Below are positions 41,204 through 49,442 of a stretch of 64,000 nucleotides of DNA, in pieces. Every line of letters begins with the position of its first letter. Position 1 is the stretch's first letter. The position numbers were made by a program, and so were the translations under genes. The notes beneath the pieces were generated by a model that made no database searches, was not told the DNA's origin, and saw only the letters and a list, made by a program, of their open reading frames with translations. Origin of the DNA: Micromonospora citrea (GTDB lineage: Bacteria; Actinomycetota; Actinomycetes; Mycobacteriales; Micromonosporaceae); NCBI RefSeq assembly GCF_900090315.1, contig NZ_FMHZ01000002.1, positions 4,186,501 to 4,250,500 of the forward strand, given 5' to 3'.

Positions 41204-42409
41204 TCACCGCCAGTTGATCGTGGCGGTGTTGTTGTCGCGGTCGGGTTCGATCAGGTGGTGGCCGCCCGGTCCGTACGGGACCACGCTCACCTGCGCCGAG
41301 CCCGCGGCGAGGGCCGACCCCGGTGGCACCCGCAGCTCCAGCCGGAGGCGGACCTCGCTGCCCGGCGCGATCGGGCCGAGCCGGCAGACGAGCGGGGCGG
41401 CCCTCAGCCCGGTGTCGTCGGCGCAGGCCGTCGAGCCCCCGACGAGCCGCAGTTGCCCCGGCAGGTCGAGGTCGAGGACCGCCCTGGTCACCTCCCGGCC
41501 ACGCAGGTGCCGGACCAGCACCTCCACGGTGCCCGACCGTGAGCCGTCCTCGGCCGTGCTGAGCGTGAGGTCCGTCGCGGAGACCGCGAGGTCGGCGAAG
41601 TACGGGTTCGGGCCGAACGTGGTCGGCCCCTCCACCTGCGTGAACCGCCCGTCGCCCCAGCGGTAGCCGCGCCACTGCCGCTGCGACCAGTCGAGCGGCC
41701 AGCCGCCGCCCGGGGCGAGGTCGGCCACCTGCACCCGCACCAGGCCGCCGGGGGTGACCTCCAGGTCGGTGATCCACTGCGGTGTCTCGCGCGCGGTGGT
41801 CGCCACCCGGCCCAGGGTGACGATCCCGCCGGCCGGATCGCGGTCGAACGCGACCACCTGCATCGGCCCGCCGGTGCCGCGCAGACATTGCGTCAACGCG
41901 ACCGTCTCGGTCGCGCCGTCTCGGTCGACGTCGCCGTACGCGAGCCCCAACAGCACGTTCGTCTCGTCCCGGGTCGCCTCGCCCACCAGTCGGGCGCCTT
42001 TGGTCGGGCAGGCCGAGCCGGGCCGCCACTCCGGCAGCGACACCGGTGTGGCGAGCAGTTGTGCCCGGCTGATCCGGCCGTTGGGGGCCGCCGGAGAGGA
42101 GCCGGCGCCGGTCGGTGTCGGCGGCGCCGACGAACCGGCCGAGGTGCTGGGCGCCGGGGAGCCGGACGGGGTTCCGGTGGGCTGCACCGGTCCCGGCGGG
42201 GGAGCCGGATCGGTCAGCGCCGCGTACCCGACGACGGGGCCGGTCCCCAGCGCCAGGGCCGCCGCGACGGCCGTGCCGAGTGTCCGGCGCCGGCGCTGCC
42301 GCACGCGCCGGCGGACGGCCGCCGGGCCGGGCGGCTCGACCTCGGCCAACACCTCCGTGCGGTACCGGGCGAAGCGCTCGGCGAAGACCACTGCCTCGTG
42401 TTCAGACAT
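41204..42409 (-). CDS. Membrane protein overlapping a sigma-factor gene, with FG-GAP-like and DUF11-like modules
   Basis: A 401-residue protein. Residues 1-42 are cytoplasmic and Arg-rich (RRRVRQRRRR), one helix follows (~43-62), and a Pro/Ser/Thr linker leads to the extracellular part. That part contains AYGDVDRDGATETVAL, an FG-GAP/calcium-like loop, and a C-terminal Ig-like domain ending EPDRDNNTATI. It overlaps the upstream sigma-factor gene by 8 nt. Its topology and position suit an anti-sigma role, but no known anti-sigma zinc motif is visible, so that is only a hypothesis. Confidence 0.8.
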   Translation of the reverse strand: MSEHEAVVFAERFARYRTEVLAEVEPPGPAAVRRRVRQRRRRTLGTAVAAALALGTGPVVGYAALTDPAPPPGPVQPTGTPSGSPAPSTSAGSSAPPTPTGAGSSPAAPNGRISRAQLLATPVSLPEWRPGSACPTKGARLVGEATRDETNVLLGLAYGDVDRDGATETVALTQCLRGTGGPMQVVAFDRDPAGGIVTLGRVATTARETPQWITDLEVTPGGLVRVQVADLAPGGGWPLDWSQRQWRGYRWGDGRFTQVEGPTTFGPNPYFADLAVSATDLTLSTAEDGSRSGTVEVLVRHLRGREVTRAVLDLDLPGQLRLVGGSTACADDTGLRAAPLVCRLGPIAPGSEVRLRLELRVPPGSALAAGSAQVSVVPYGPGGHHLIEPDRDNNTATINWR

Positions 42410-42947
42410 CCTGTGCCTCCTCGGTGTCCCGCAGGGAAGCGGCGAGCGAGGCCCGCCCCCGGTGCAGCCAGGACTTGACCGTCCCCTCGGCGACGTGTTC
42501 CTGCGCGGCGATCTCGGCGACGGTCAGGTCGGCGAGGTAGTGCAGCACCACCGCCCGGCGCTGCCGGGGCGGCAGCAACGCCAACGCCGCCTCCAGCGCC
42601 ACCCGGTCCGGCGTCGGGCCCGCCACCTGCGCCTCCACCCGCCGCTGCCGGAGCAGGTGGTCGCGGGCGGTCCGCAGCCGCCGCCACCGGCTGCGGGCGA
42701 GGTTCCAGGCCACCCGCCGCACCCAGGCCACCGGGTCGTCGTAGTGGACCAGCCGGTTCCACCGCGCCAACGCCCGGCAGAACGCCTCCTGCGCCAGGTC
42801 CTGGGCCTGGCCCAGGTCCCCGGTGTACGCGCAGAGTTGCGCGGTCACGCTCCCGAAGTGCGCGTGGTAGAAGGCGTCGAAGACGAGCGGGGAGTCGTCC
42901 CGCTTCTCGACCGGCGGTGGTTCGTTCGCGCGGGCCCCCATCGTCAC
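42402..42947 (-). CDS. RNA polymerase sigma-70 factor, SigE family (ECF type)
   Basis: A ~181-residue ECF sigma factor. Region 2 reads LVFDAFYHAHFGSVTAQLCA followed by GQAQDLAQEAFCRALARW and VAWVRRVAWNLARSRWRR. Region 4 reads LPPRQRRAVVLHYLADLTVA then AAQEHVAEGTVKSWLHRGRA. This is the SigE-family type common in Actinobacteria. The start is ambiguous between GTG 42947, GTG 42953 and ATG 42941; a GGGAGGGG site favours 42947. It is co-transcribed with the overlapping membrane protein. Confidence 0.9.
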   Translation of the reverse strand: MTMGARANEPPPVEKRDDSPLVFDAFYHAHFGSVTAQLCAYTGDLGQAQDLAQEAFCRALARWNRLVHYDDPVAWVRRVAWNLARSRWRRLRTARDHLLRQRRVEAQVAGPTPDRVALEAALALLPPRQRRAVVLHYLADLTVAEIAAQEHVAEGTVKSWLHRGRASLAASLRDTEEAQDV

Positions 42948-43155
42948 TGTCACTGCCCCTCCCCGTCGGGCCACTCTGGTGTCTGGCGCCGGTAACACCC
43001 CGCCGGCAGACGACGGGTTGCGGCACCGCGCCGTCGGGCATCCGACGGCGCGGGCCGTTCCCGCCACCCCGATCGTCGTCGCGTCGGCGGCCGCCGGGGT
43101 GCCCCACGGGCCGGCGGCGCCGCGCCGTGCGCCGAGGGGCACCCCGAACACGGAC

Positions 43156-43184
43156 GTGCGGCCGTGGGCGCACCACGGCCGCAC
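43156..43184 (-). terminator. 11-bp stem terminator after the secreted-protein gene
   Basis: GTGCGGCCGTG/CACGGCCGCAC around the loop GGCGCAC, 16 nt past the stop at 43200. The rest of 42948-43199 holds no supported gene. Confidence 0.65.
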
Positions 43185-43199
43185 GCCCGTCGATCGTCG

Positions 43200-44132
43200 T
43201 CAGTCGCCGGCGACGGCGGTGACGGCGAAGGTGGCGGTGTTGTCGACCGGGTCGACGTCGGTGAGCTCGCCGCCCCAGCCGAAGATCCCGTACAGCCGCA
43301 CCGAGCCGGTGCCGAGGTCGCCCGGGCCCATCTCGGCGGGCGCCCGGAACAGCAGCGCCAGGGACCGCTCCTCACCCGGCATGAACGGCCCGCCGGCGAC
43401 CGGGCAGGCGGCCGTGCACGGCTCCTGCGGCTCGCTGCCGGCGAGGCGCACCCCCGACGGCAGCGTCGGCTCCAGCCAGTAGGCGTCGTGCGCCGCGTCG
43501 CCCGCCACCCGCACGGTCACCGGCAGCCGGCCCAGCCAGCTCCCGTCCTCCTGCCGGGTCAGGGTGGCGGACCCGACCGTCAGCGACGCGTCGGTCGCGG
43601 TGTCCCAGACGTACGGCCGGGCGTCGCGCAGCGAGCCGGTGGTGGAGCGGAACAGCGTGTCGAACGCCCGGGTGTCGTTGGCCGGGTTCGCGTCACCGGT
43701 CTCGACCGTCACCCGACCGCCGGTCGCGGACATCGCGTACGCCCGCGGGGTCGTCAACACCTGGAAGTCGACCGTGAACCGACGTCGCTCGCCGGGCTGG
43801 AGCGCGCCGCCCGGCACGTAGCAGTAGATCGTCCGCACCGGCTTCGGGGCCCCGTACATGCAGGGCTCGTCCGGGTTCGTGCCGGCGAACGCGCCCGGCA
43901 CCGGCTCGGTGATCGTCATGTTCACGTAGGACGCCCGCGTACCTCGGTAGGTGACGGTCACCGCCAGGCTTCCGGCGTACCCCCGGTCGGTCGGTTCGAG
44001 CACCAGCCGGCCGGTCGACACCGAGGTGTCGGCCGGGGCGGCGGCCTGCGCGGCGGGCGTCGCCGCGCCGAGCAGGGCGAGTCCCGCCCCCAGGACGCCG
44101 GCGACGAGCCGACGGGTGATGGTTCCGGTCAT
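43200..44132 (-). CDS. Secreted protein with two Ig-like/DUF11-like modules, function unknown
   Basis: A 310-residue exported protein. The signal peptide is MTGTITRRLVAGVLGAGLAL with cleavage near AAQAAAPA. Two beta-rich modules follow, each with a Cys pair (PCMYG...IYCYVPGG and PCTAACPVAGG). The first ends VETGDANPANDTRAF and the second VDPVDNTATFAV, the D-N-T ending of DUF11/CARDB-type domains. It resembles the extracellular part of the overlapping membrane protein downstream of the sigma gene, so they may act together. The ATG follows GGAGG at 6 nt. Confidence 0.8.
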   Translation of the reverse strand: MTGTITRRLVAGVLGAGLALLGAATPAAQAAAPADTSVSTGRLVLEPTDRGYAGSLAVTVTYRGTRASYVNMTITEPVPGAFAGTNPDEPCMYGAPKPVRTIYCYVPGGALQPGERRRFTVDFQVLTTPRAYAMSATGGRVTVETGDANPANDTRAFDTLFRSTTGSLRDARPYVWDTATDASLTVGSATLTRQEDGSWLGRLPVTVRVAGDAAHDAYWLEPTLPSGVRLAGSEPQEPCTAACPVAGGPFMPGEERSLALLFRAPAEMGPGDLGTGSVRLYGIFGWGGELTDVDPVDNTATFAVTAVAGD

Positions 44133-44286
44133 GTCTGTCCTCCAGATCCCCGTTGTGCCGCCCGCGGCCTCTCGCCGTCGGGCGGGTGTCACGGGACAGA
44201 CACCCACGGGCCGGGAGGCGGGTTGCGCGGCGACGGCGCGGATCGGGGTCACGTAACCGACAGTGGTGCGACCGGGGCGCCGGCGG

Positions 44287-44394
44287 CCGAGCGCGCGGCC
44301 GGTGTCGAGCGCGCGGCTGGTGTCGAGCGACCGGTCGGCGCCGAGCGCGCGGTCGGCGTCGAGGGACCGGTCGGCGTCGAGGGACCGGTCGGCG
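44287..44394. repeat. Six 18-bp tandem repeats upstream of nuoB
   Basis: Six consecutive 18-nt units, for example TCGAGGGACCGGTCGGCG twice in a row, end 51 nt before the chosen nuoB start. They are open in the nuoB frame but encode only Ser/Arg/Ala filler, so I take them as non-coding. Confidence 0.8.
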
Positions 44395-44445
44395 CCGCCG
44401 GCGGCTGTGGTTGACTTGGTGCGGGGTCCGGGGAAGGGGGCGGTC

Positions 44446-45006
44446 GTGCAGGTGCCGGGAGTGCTCGGTGAGCCGATCCGGTTCGTGCTGAACTGGGGCC
44501 GCCGCTACTCGCTCTGGGTCTTCAACTTCGGCCTGGCCTGCTGCGCGATCGAGTTCATCGCCACCAGCATGGGCCGGCACGACTTCATCCGGCTGGGCGT
44601 GATCCCCTTCGCGCACGGCCCCCGGCAGGCCGACCTGATGGTGGTCTCCGGCACGGTCACCGACAAGATGGCCCCCGCCATCAAGCGGCTCTACGACCAG
44701 ATGCCCGAGCCGAAGTACGTCATCTCGTTCGGCGCGTGCTCCAACTGCGGCGGCCCCTACTGGGACTCCTACTCGGTGACCAAGGGCGTCGACCAGCTCA
44801 TCCCGGTCGACGTCTACGTGCCGGGCTGCCCGCCCCGGCCGGAGGCGCTGCTGCACGGCATCCTCCGCCTTCAGGAGAAGATCGCCGCCGAGCAGTCCGG
44901 GGTCGGCGGGGTGTCCCGGCCGGACGCGCTCGCCCCGCCGGCCGACGCCCCGCCCCGCCCGGTGGAGTCCCTCACCGCGCCACCGGTGCGTCCCCCGGCC
45001 GGCTGA
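44446..45006 (+). CDS. nuoB: NADH-quinone oxidoreductase subunit B-like (NuoB)
   Basis: A 186-residue peripheral complex I subunit that carries cluster N2. The four ligands are in GLACCAIEF (adjacent Cys pair), [11 protein letters not shown] and [10 protein letters not shown]. The GTG start follows GGGGAAGGGGG with a 5-nt spacer; longer in-frame starts would include the 18-bp repeats. The last ~40 residues are a Pro/Ala-rich tail absent from typical NuoB. No other nuo gene is adjacent on this strand until nuoC, 3.6 kb downstream. Confidence 0.9.
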   Translation: MQVPGVLGEPIRFVLNWGRRYSLWVFNFGLACCAIEFIATSMGRHDFIRLGVIPFAHGPRQADLMVVSGTVTDKMAPAIKRLYDQMPEPKYVISFGACSNCGGPYWDSYSVTKGVDQLIPVDVYVPGCPPRPEALLHGILRLQEKIAAEQSGVGGVSRPDALAPPADAPPRPVESLTAPPVRPPAG

Positions 45007-45094
45007 ACGGCGCCGGGCGACCGGCCGTGACCTCGACCGCCGAGGCGGCCGCAGGCCCCGACCGCCGAGGGCGGTCGCAGGCCCGCGGCGCGGG

Positions 45095-45113
45095 GCCGCG
45101 GCGTGACCGCGGC
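45095..45113. terminator. Short hairpin between convergent nuoB and VOC genes
   Basis: GCCGCGG/CCGCGGC 7-bp stem around CGTGA, extendable with a bulge by GGGG/CCCC. This is a modest terminator candidate. A short direct repeat (CGACCGCCGAGG...GCAGGCC) lies just before it. Confidence 0.4.
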
Positions 45114-45138
45114 GCCCCGGAAGCGCGGCACCGGGGCG

Positions 45139-45882
45139 TCAGGATCCGGCGGGCCACCACGGCCTGAGCGCGGTGGGGTCGGCGACGGCGGACTCGACCT
45201 GACGACGCTCCTCCGCCGTCAGGGTCAGCTCTCGGAGGCGGGCTCCCCACTCCGCCACCCGCTCCGGCTCCCCGAGCGCCGTGGACAGCTCGATGAGCGC
45301 GGCCAGCGCCGTCGCCCGCTGCACGACGGGCGCGCTGTCGCCGTGGCGGCGCAGCCCGGAGTTCAACGCCCGGAAGGCGGCCCGGTCGTCGTTCTTGAAC
45401 TCCCGCAGGATCCGCGCGTTGTCCAGGACCCGGGCCAGCCCTTCGAGTCGCTTGGAGCCGCCGTACTCCAGCTCCATCGGCTCGTCCCGCTGGATGAAGA
45501 CGATCGAGTTGCCGGACGGATCCAGGACGGTGAACCGGGACGCGCCCGGCCGGTACCGGGTCATCCGAGGCAGCCCCTCGGCGAGCACCTCGCCGTACGC
45601 GCGACGCATCGCCTCGGTGAACGCCGCGTGGTAGGGCGCGACGTCGTCGACCATCACCAGGCATCCGCCGGTGTTCTCGAGCGCGGTGTCCACGTTGCCT
45701 GACGCGGCCTTGTACTGCAGCTCGAACCCGCTCCACCGGAACGCCAGGGACAGATAGGGTTTCTTCTGTTCGTAGGTCACCGCGAAGCCCAGCGCACGCC
45801 AGAAGGCCAGTGTCGCGTCGGCATCGACGCAGGGCAGCAACGGCACGACGGTCTCGGTCGGTTGAACAGGGTTCACGGGCAT
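45139..45882 (-). CDS. VOC-family protein with helical C-terminal extension
   Basis: A 247-residue protein. The first ~125 residues form a glyoxalase/bleomycin-resistance (VOC) domain: VVPLLPCVDADATLAFWRAL starts the first beta-alpha-beta-beta-beta module and RFTVLDPSGNSIVFIQ ends the second. The remaining ~110 residues are charged and helical (RLEGLARVLDNARILREF...). ATG at 45882 has GGGAGG 8 nt upstream; ATG at 45888 is too close. Substrate unknown. It lies on the strand opposite to the flanking nuo genes. Confidence 0.82.
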   Translation of the reverse strand: MPVNPVQPTETVVPLLPCVDADATLAFWRALGFAVTYEQKKPYLSLAFRWSGFELQYKAASGNVDTALENTGGCLVMVDDVAPYHAAFTEAMRRAYGEVLAEGLPRMTRYRPGASRFTVLDPSGNSIVFIQRDEPMELEYGGSKRLEGLARVLDNARILREFKNDDRAAFRALNSGLRRHGDSAPVVQRATALAALIELSTALGEPERVAEWGARLRELTLTAEERRQVESAVADPTALRPWWPAGS

Positions 45883-46011
45883 CGTCATCGCCTCCCGGGT
45901 TCGACGGGACGACTGTGGCAGACGATCGATCTCCGCGCACATGCAACCGTTTGCAGTCCGGTCGCGGCAGGGGCGGTGGGCCGGTCGGGCCGGCGGGTGG
46001 CGACCGAGGGT

Positions 46012-46017
46012 TAGCGT
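46012..46017 (+). promoter_or_regulatory. Leaderless-type -10 box (TAGCGT)
   Basis: TAGCGT lies 7 nt before the ATG of the DUF2252 gene; no ribosome binding site is present. Confidence 0.55.
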
Positions 46018-46024
46018 GCGGGCC

Positions 46025-47341
46025 ATGACCCAGTCCGCGGACCAGCGTTCCGCCCACATCGTCCACGTGCTCACCGAGGAGTTCGGCGAGTCGATGGCGC
46101 TCGACCCGGCCGCCTTCCGGCGCAAGTTCCGCAAGATGGCCGCCTCGCCGTTCGCCTTCTACCGGGGCAGCGCCTCCCTGTTCTACGCCGACCAGCTCGG
46201 CGACTTCGCCGACGACCGGTTCCTCGACGACCGGACCAGCCGGGTGTGGATCCACGGCGACCTGCACGCGGAGAACTTCGGCACGTACATGAACGCGTCC
46301 GGGCGGCTGGTGTTCAACGTCAACGACTTCGACGAGGCGTACGTCGGGCCGTTCAGCTGGGACCTCAGGCGCCTGGCGGCCAGCGTGGCCCTGCTCGGCT
46401 ACGCCAAGGCGCTCTCCGACCGGGCGATCAGCGACCTGGTCGCCGGCTTCGCCGGGTCGTACCTGACCGAACTGCGGGCGATCGCCGCGGGCGGCGACGA
46501 CGCCATCGGCTCGATCACCCTGGACAACGCCGACGGCGTGCTGCGCCGGGTGCTCCAGCAGGCCCGGCTCAACACCCGGGTCGACCTGCTCGCCGCGCAG
46601 ACCACCGTCGACAACCACGAGCGCCGGTTCTCCCTCGGCGACGGGGTCTTCGCGGTCGACGACGAGACCCGGGAGAAGGTCTGCGCCGCGTTCGACGACT
46701 ACCTCGGCACGCTGCCGGTCTCCTCGGCGCGGCTCCGCCCGGTGGCGACCCGCATCAAGGACGTGGTGCTGCGCAAGGGCGTGGGCATCGGCTCGGCCGG
46801 GCTGCCGTCGTACAACCTGCTGCTGGAGGGGCACACCGAGGCGCTGGAGAACGACGTCGTCATCTACATGAAGCAGGCCCAGGTGCCGGCGGTGGCCCGG
46901 CACATCGCCGACGAGGCGATCGCCGGCTACTTCCGGCACCAGGGGCACCGCACCGCCGAGTCGCAGCGGGCGCTCCAGGCGCACGCCGACCCGTGGCTGG
47001 GCTTCACCGAGCTGGACGGGGTCGGTCAGCTCGTCGCCGAGGTCTCCCCGTACGCGGCCGACCTGGACTGGGCCGAGGTGAACGAGCCGGAGGAACTGGC
47101 CGGGGTGCTGGCCGACCTGGGCCGGGCGGTCGCCCGGATGCACTCGGTCGCCGACGACGAGTCGAGCCACGACCTCGTGGACCACTCCACCGAGGAGGCG
47201 ATCGTGGCGGCGGTGGACGCCGACGAGGCGGGCTTCGTGGCCCACCTGGTCGACTTCGCCCACGCGTACGGGGTGCGGACCCGACAGGACCACCAGCTCT
47301 TCGTCGACCTGTTCCGCAACGGCCGGCTGCCCGGCCTCTGA
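46025..47341 (+). CDS. DUF2252 family protein
   Basis: A 438-residue cytosolic protein. WIHGDLHAENFG (residues ~75-86) and NVNDFDEA (~98-105) resemble the catalytic and metal-binding loops of aminoglycoside-phosphotransferase/kinase-like folds, and RRLAASVALLG and FAHAYGVRTRQDHQLF are further family blocks. No substrate is known. The ATG matches the family start; the upstream in-frame extension carries the promoter-like box. It lies inside the gap between nuoB and nuoC. Confidence 0.87.
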   Translation: MTQSADQRSAHIVHVLTEEFGESMALDPAAFRRKFRKMAASPFAFYRGSASLFYADQLGDFADDRFLDDRTSRVWIHGDLHAENFGTYMNASGRLVFNVNDFDEAYVGPFSWDLRRLAASVALLGYAKALSDRAISDLVAGFAGSYLTELRAIAAGGDDAIGSITLDNADGVLRRVLQQARLNTRVDLLAAQTTVDNHERRFSLGDGVFAVDDETREKVCAAFDDYLGTLPVSSARLRPVATRIKDVVLRKGVGIGSAGLPSYNLLLEGHTEALENDVVIYMKQAQVPAVARHIADEAIAGYFRHQGHRTAESQRALQAHADPWLGFTELDGVGQLVAEVSPYAADLDWAEVNEPEELAGVLADLGRAVARMHSVADDESSHDLVDHSTEEAIVAAVDADEAGFVAHLVDFAHAYGVRTRQDHQLFVDLFRNGRLPGL

Positions 47342-47348
47342 CCCGAGG

Positions 47349-48395
47349 TCAGGAGCCGAAGTCCAGCACCACCTTGATGTCGTCCGGCTCGGGGGCGTAC
47401 GCCCGCGCGTACGCCTCCACCGGCACCCGGCGGGTGATCAGCGAGCCGAGCCACGACTGGTCGGCCCGGGTCAGCGCCTCGGCGGCCAGGTCCCAGTGCC
47501 GCCGGTTGGCGTTGACGGAACCGAACACGACGTTGTTCTCCAGCACCAGGGAACGGTTGAGGGCGCCCGCGTCGAAGTCGATGGTCCGCCCGCCGCTGGA
47601 GACCCCGGTGAGGCAGACGATGCCGGTCGGGCCGGCCTTGCACATCACGTCGAGGACGACGGCCGGCGCCCCGGTGCACTCCAGCACCACGTCCGGCTCG
47701 AAGTCCAGCTCGCTGACCGGCACGGTGTGGTAGGTCGCTCCGAGCGCCCGGACCAGCTCCGGCTTCGGCCCGGTGGTGTTGCGGTCCAGCACGTGCACGG
47801 CGAGCCCGCGCTGCGTCGCCAGCAGCGCCGCCAGCAGGCCGATCGGCCCGGCGCCGGTGACCAGCACGGTCTGCGGCTGCCACTCGGCACGGGCGCCGAT
47901 CCGCTCGATGTGGTCCCACGCCTTGGCCACCACGCTGGCCGGCTCCAGCAGCATGCCGACCGGGGCGAGGGCCCGGTCCAGCCCGACGGCGAACCGGGGT
48001 TGCAGCCGCCACCGGTCCCGGGCGAAGCCGGGCAACGCCTTGATGCCGTGCTCGGTGAACCGCCCGTTGCGGCACATGTCCCACTCGCCGACCGCGCAGT
48101 TCGGGCAGGGCACCGGGTCGGGGTGCCGGACGATCCCGGCCACCAGGTCGCCGGGTTGCAGGGTGCCCGACGGGTCCTCCAGCACCCGGCCCAGCGACTC
48201 GTGCCCCAGCACCAGCCGGTCCACGCCGGGCGGCGCCTCGCCGTAGTGGCCAGCGATGATCTCGTGGTCGGTGCCGCAGATCCCGACCGACAGCGCCTCG
48301 ACCAGGATCGCGCCCTCCTCGGGCGGCGGCTCGGGATGGTCCTCCACGAGCCGCAGGGAGTCGGCGACACCCGGGGTGACAGTCACAGCGCGCAC
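47349..48395 (-). CDS. Zinc-dependent medium-chain dehydrogenase (glucose 1-dehydrogenase-like)
   Basis: A 348-residue MDR-family enzyme. SVGICGTDHEIIAGHYG and LVLGHESLGRV hold the catalytic zinc site. The structural zinc region is reduced to CPNCAVGEWDMC. The nucleotide fold begins TVLVTGAGPIGLLAALLA. The GHYGEAPPGVDRLVLGHESL pattern and length match archaeal/bacterial glucose 1-dehydrogenases, which oxidise glucose with NAD(P)+; the substrate is nevertheless inferred. The GTG start is 8 nt after GGGGAAAG. It converges on the DUF2252 gene, with 7 nt between stops. Confidence 0.87.
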   Translation of the reverse strand: MRAVTVTPGVADSLRLVEDHPEPPPEEGAILVEALSVGICGTDHEIIAGHYGEAPPGVDRLVLGHESLGRVLEDPSGTLQPGDLVAGIVRHPDPVPCPNCAVGEWDMCRNGRFTEHGIKALPGFARDRWRLQPRFAVGLDRALAPVGMLLEPASVVAKAWDHIERIGARAEWQPQTVLVTGAGPIGLLAALLATQRGLAVHVLDRNTTGPKPELVRALGATYHTVPVSELDFEPDVVLECTGAPAVVLDVMCKAGPTGIVCLTGVSSGGRTIDFDAGALNRSLVLENNVVFGSVNANRRHWDLAAEALTRADQSWLGSLITRRVPVEAYARAYAPEPDDIKVVLDFGS

Positions 48396-48559
48396 GACCT
48401 CATCTTTCCCCGCCGCCCCGCCCACCGCCCGGCGAACCGGCCAGATGACGCGACCACCCCGGGCCGGCCGGCGTACCGCTGCTCCCGTCGGCGGAAGTCG
48501 GCCGGGGCGGCGGTCACCCGCCGGCCGGCCGCGTCCCTGACCCCTGCCGGCGGAACACC

Positions 48560-48565
48560 TAGGAT
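48560..48565 (+). promoter_or_regulatory. Leaderless-type -10 box (TAGGAT) before nuoC
   Basis: TAGGAT lies 7 nt before the nuoC ATG without a ribosome binding site, indicating that nuoC-nuoH has its own promoter. Confidence 0.55.
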
Positions 48566-48572
48566 CAGCGGC

Positions 48573-49442
48573 ATGACTCCGGAAGAGGTCGGCCAGCGGA
48601 TGGTCGCGCTGCTCGCGCCCGCCGAGGCGACCCCGTCGGTCTCCGGCGGTCAGGCGCACGCCCGCGCCACCGTCGACGTACCCCTGGCGGCCTGGCCGGA
48701 CGCGCTCCGCGCCGCGCGCGACGACGCGGAGCTGGCCTGCGACTTCTTCGACTGGCTCTCCGCGGTGGACGAGCTGGCGGGCGGCTTCGACGTGGTGGCG
48801 CACCTCTGGTCCACCACTCACCGGCACGGGCTGCTGCTGCGCACCCGGGTGCCCCGCGAGGCGCCGGCCGTCGCGTCGGTGGTCGACGTCTACCCGGGCG
48901 CCGCCTGGCACGAGCGGGAGACGCACGAGATGTTCGGCATCGACTTTCCCGGCCATGCCGGGCTGGCGCCGCTGCTGCTGCCGCCCGAGTTCGAGGGGCA
49001 TCCGCTGCGCAAGGAGTTCGTGCTCGCCTCCCGGGTGGCCAAGCCCTGGCCGGGCGCCAAGGAGCCGGGTGAGTCCGAGGCCGGCGGGGGGCGCCGCCCG
49101 ATCCGCCCGCCGGGCGTGCCCGCGCCGGGGGAGTGGGGCACCACGCCGACCCCGGCCGGCGCGGGCGGCGCCGGCGAGGGTCCGCGCGGCGGCGTCCCGG
49201 CCCGCCCCGCCCGGGAGCGGCCCGCCCGGCCGGCCCCGGGAGCCCGCCCGGCCCGGCCCGCCGGCCCGGCGGCCCCGGGCGGCGCGGCGCCCGCCGAGCC
49301 GACCGCCGCCGAGGCCGGTCCGCTGCCGGGTGCGCCCGGCGGTCGCGGCGCGGGGACCGCCCGCTCCGGTCCGCCGGCCGACCGGCCGTCGCGGGAGGGG
49401 CCGGCCGCGACCGAGCGGGCCGACGACGGAGGTACGCCCTGA
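48573..49442 (+). CDS. nuoC: NADH-quinone oxidoreductase subunit C-like (NuoC) with long disordered tail
   Basis: A 289-residue protein. The first ~160 residues are a NuoC (30-kDa) domain with DFFDWLSAVDE, RTRVPREAPAVASVVDVYPGAAWHERETHEMFGIDF and GHPLRKEFV. It is not fused to NuoD. Residues ~165-289 are a Pro/Ala/Gly/Arg-rich tail with no counterpart in standard NuoC. Its TGA shares one base with the nuoH ATG. NuoC normally contacts NuoD and NuoI in the connecting arm of complex I. Confidence 0.88.
   Translation: MTPEEVGQRMVALLAPAEATPSVSGGQAHARATVDVPLAAWPDALRAARDDAELACDFFDWLSAVDELAGGFDVVAHLWSTTHRHGLLLRTRVPREAPAVASVVDVYPGAAWHERETHEMFGIDFPGHAGLAPLLLPPEFEGHPLRKEFVLASRVAKPWPGAKEPGESEAGGGRRPIRPPGVPAPGEWGTTPTPAGAGGAGEGPRGGVPARPARERPARPAPGARPARPAGPAAPGGAAPAEPTAAEAGPLPGAPGGRGAGTARSGPPADRPSREGPAATERADDGGTP

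Noticed and set aside
44287..44394. Possible CRISPR or extended NuoB N-terminus
   Set aside because: There are no spacers between the units. As protein it would be Ser/Arg filler not found in NuoB, and a better start with an RBS lies downstream.
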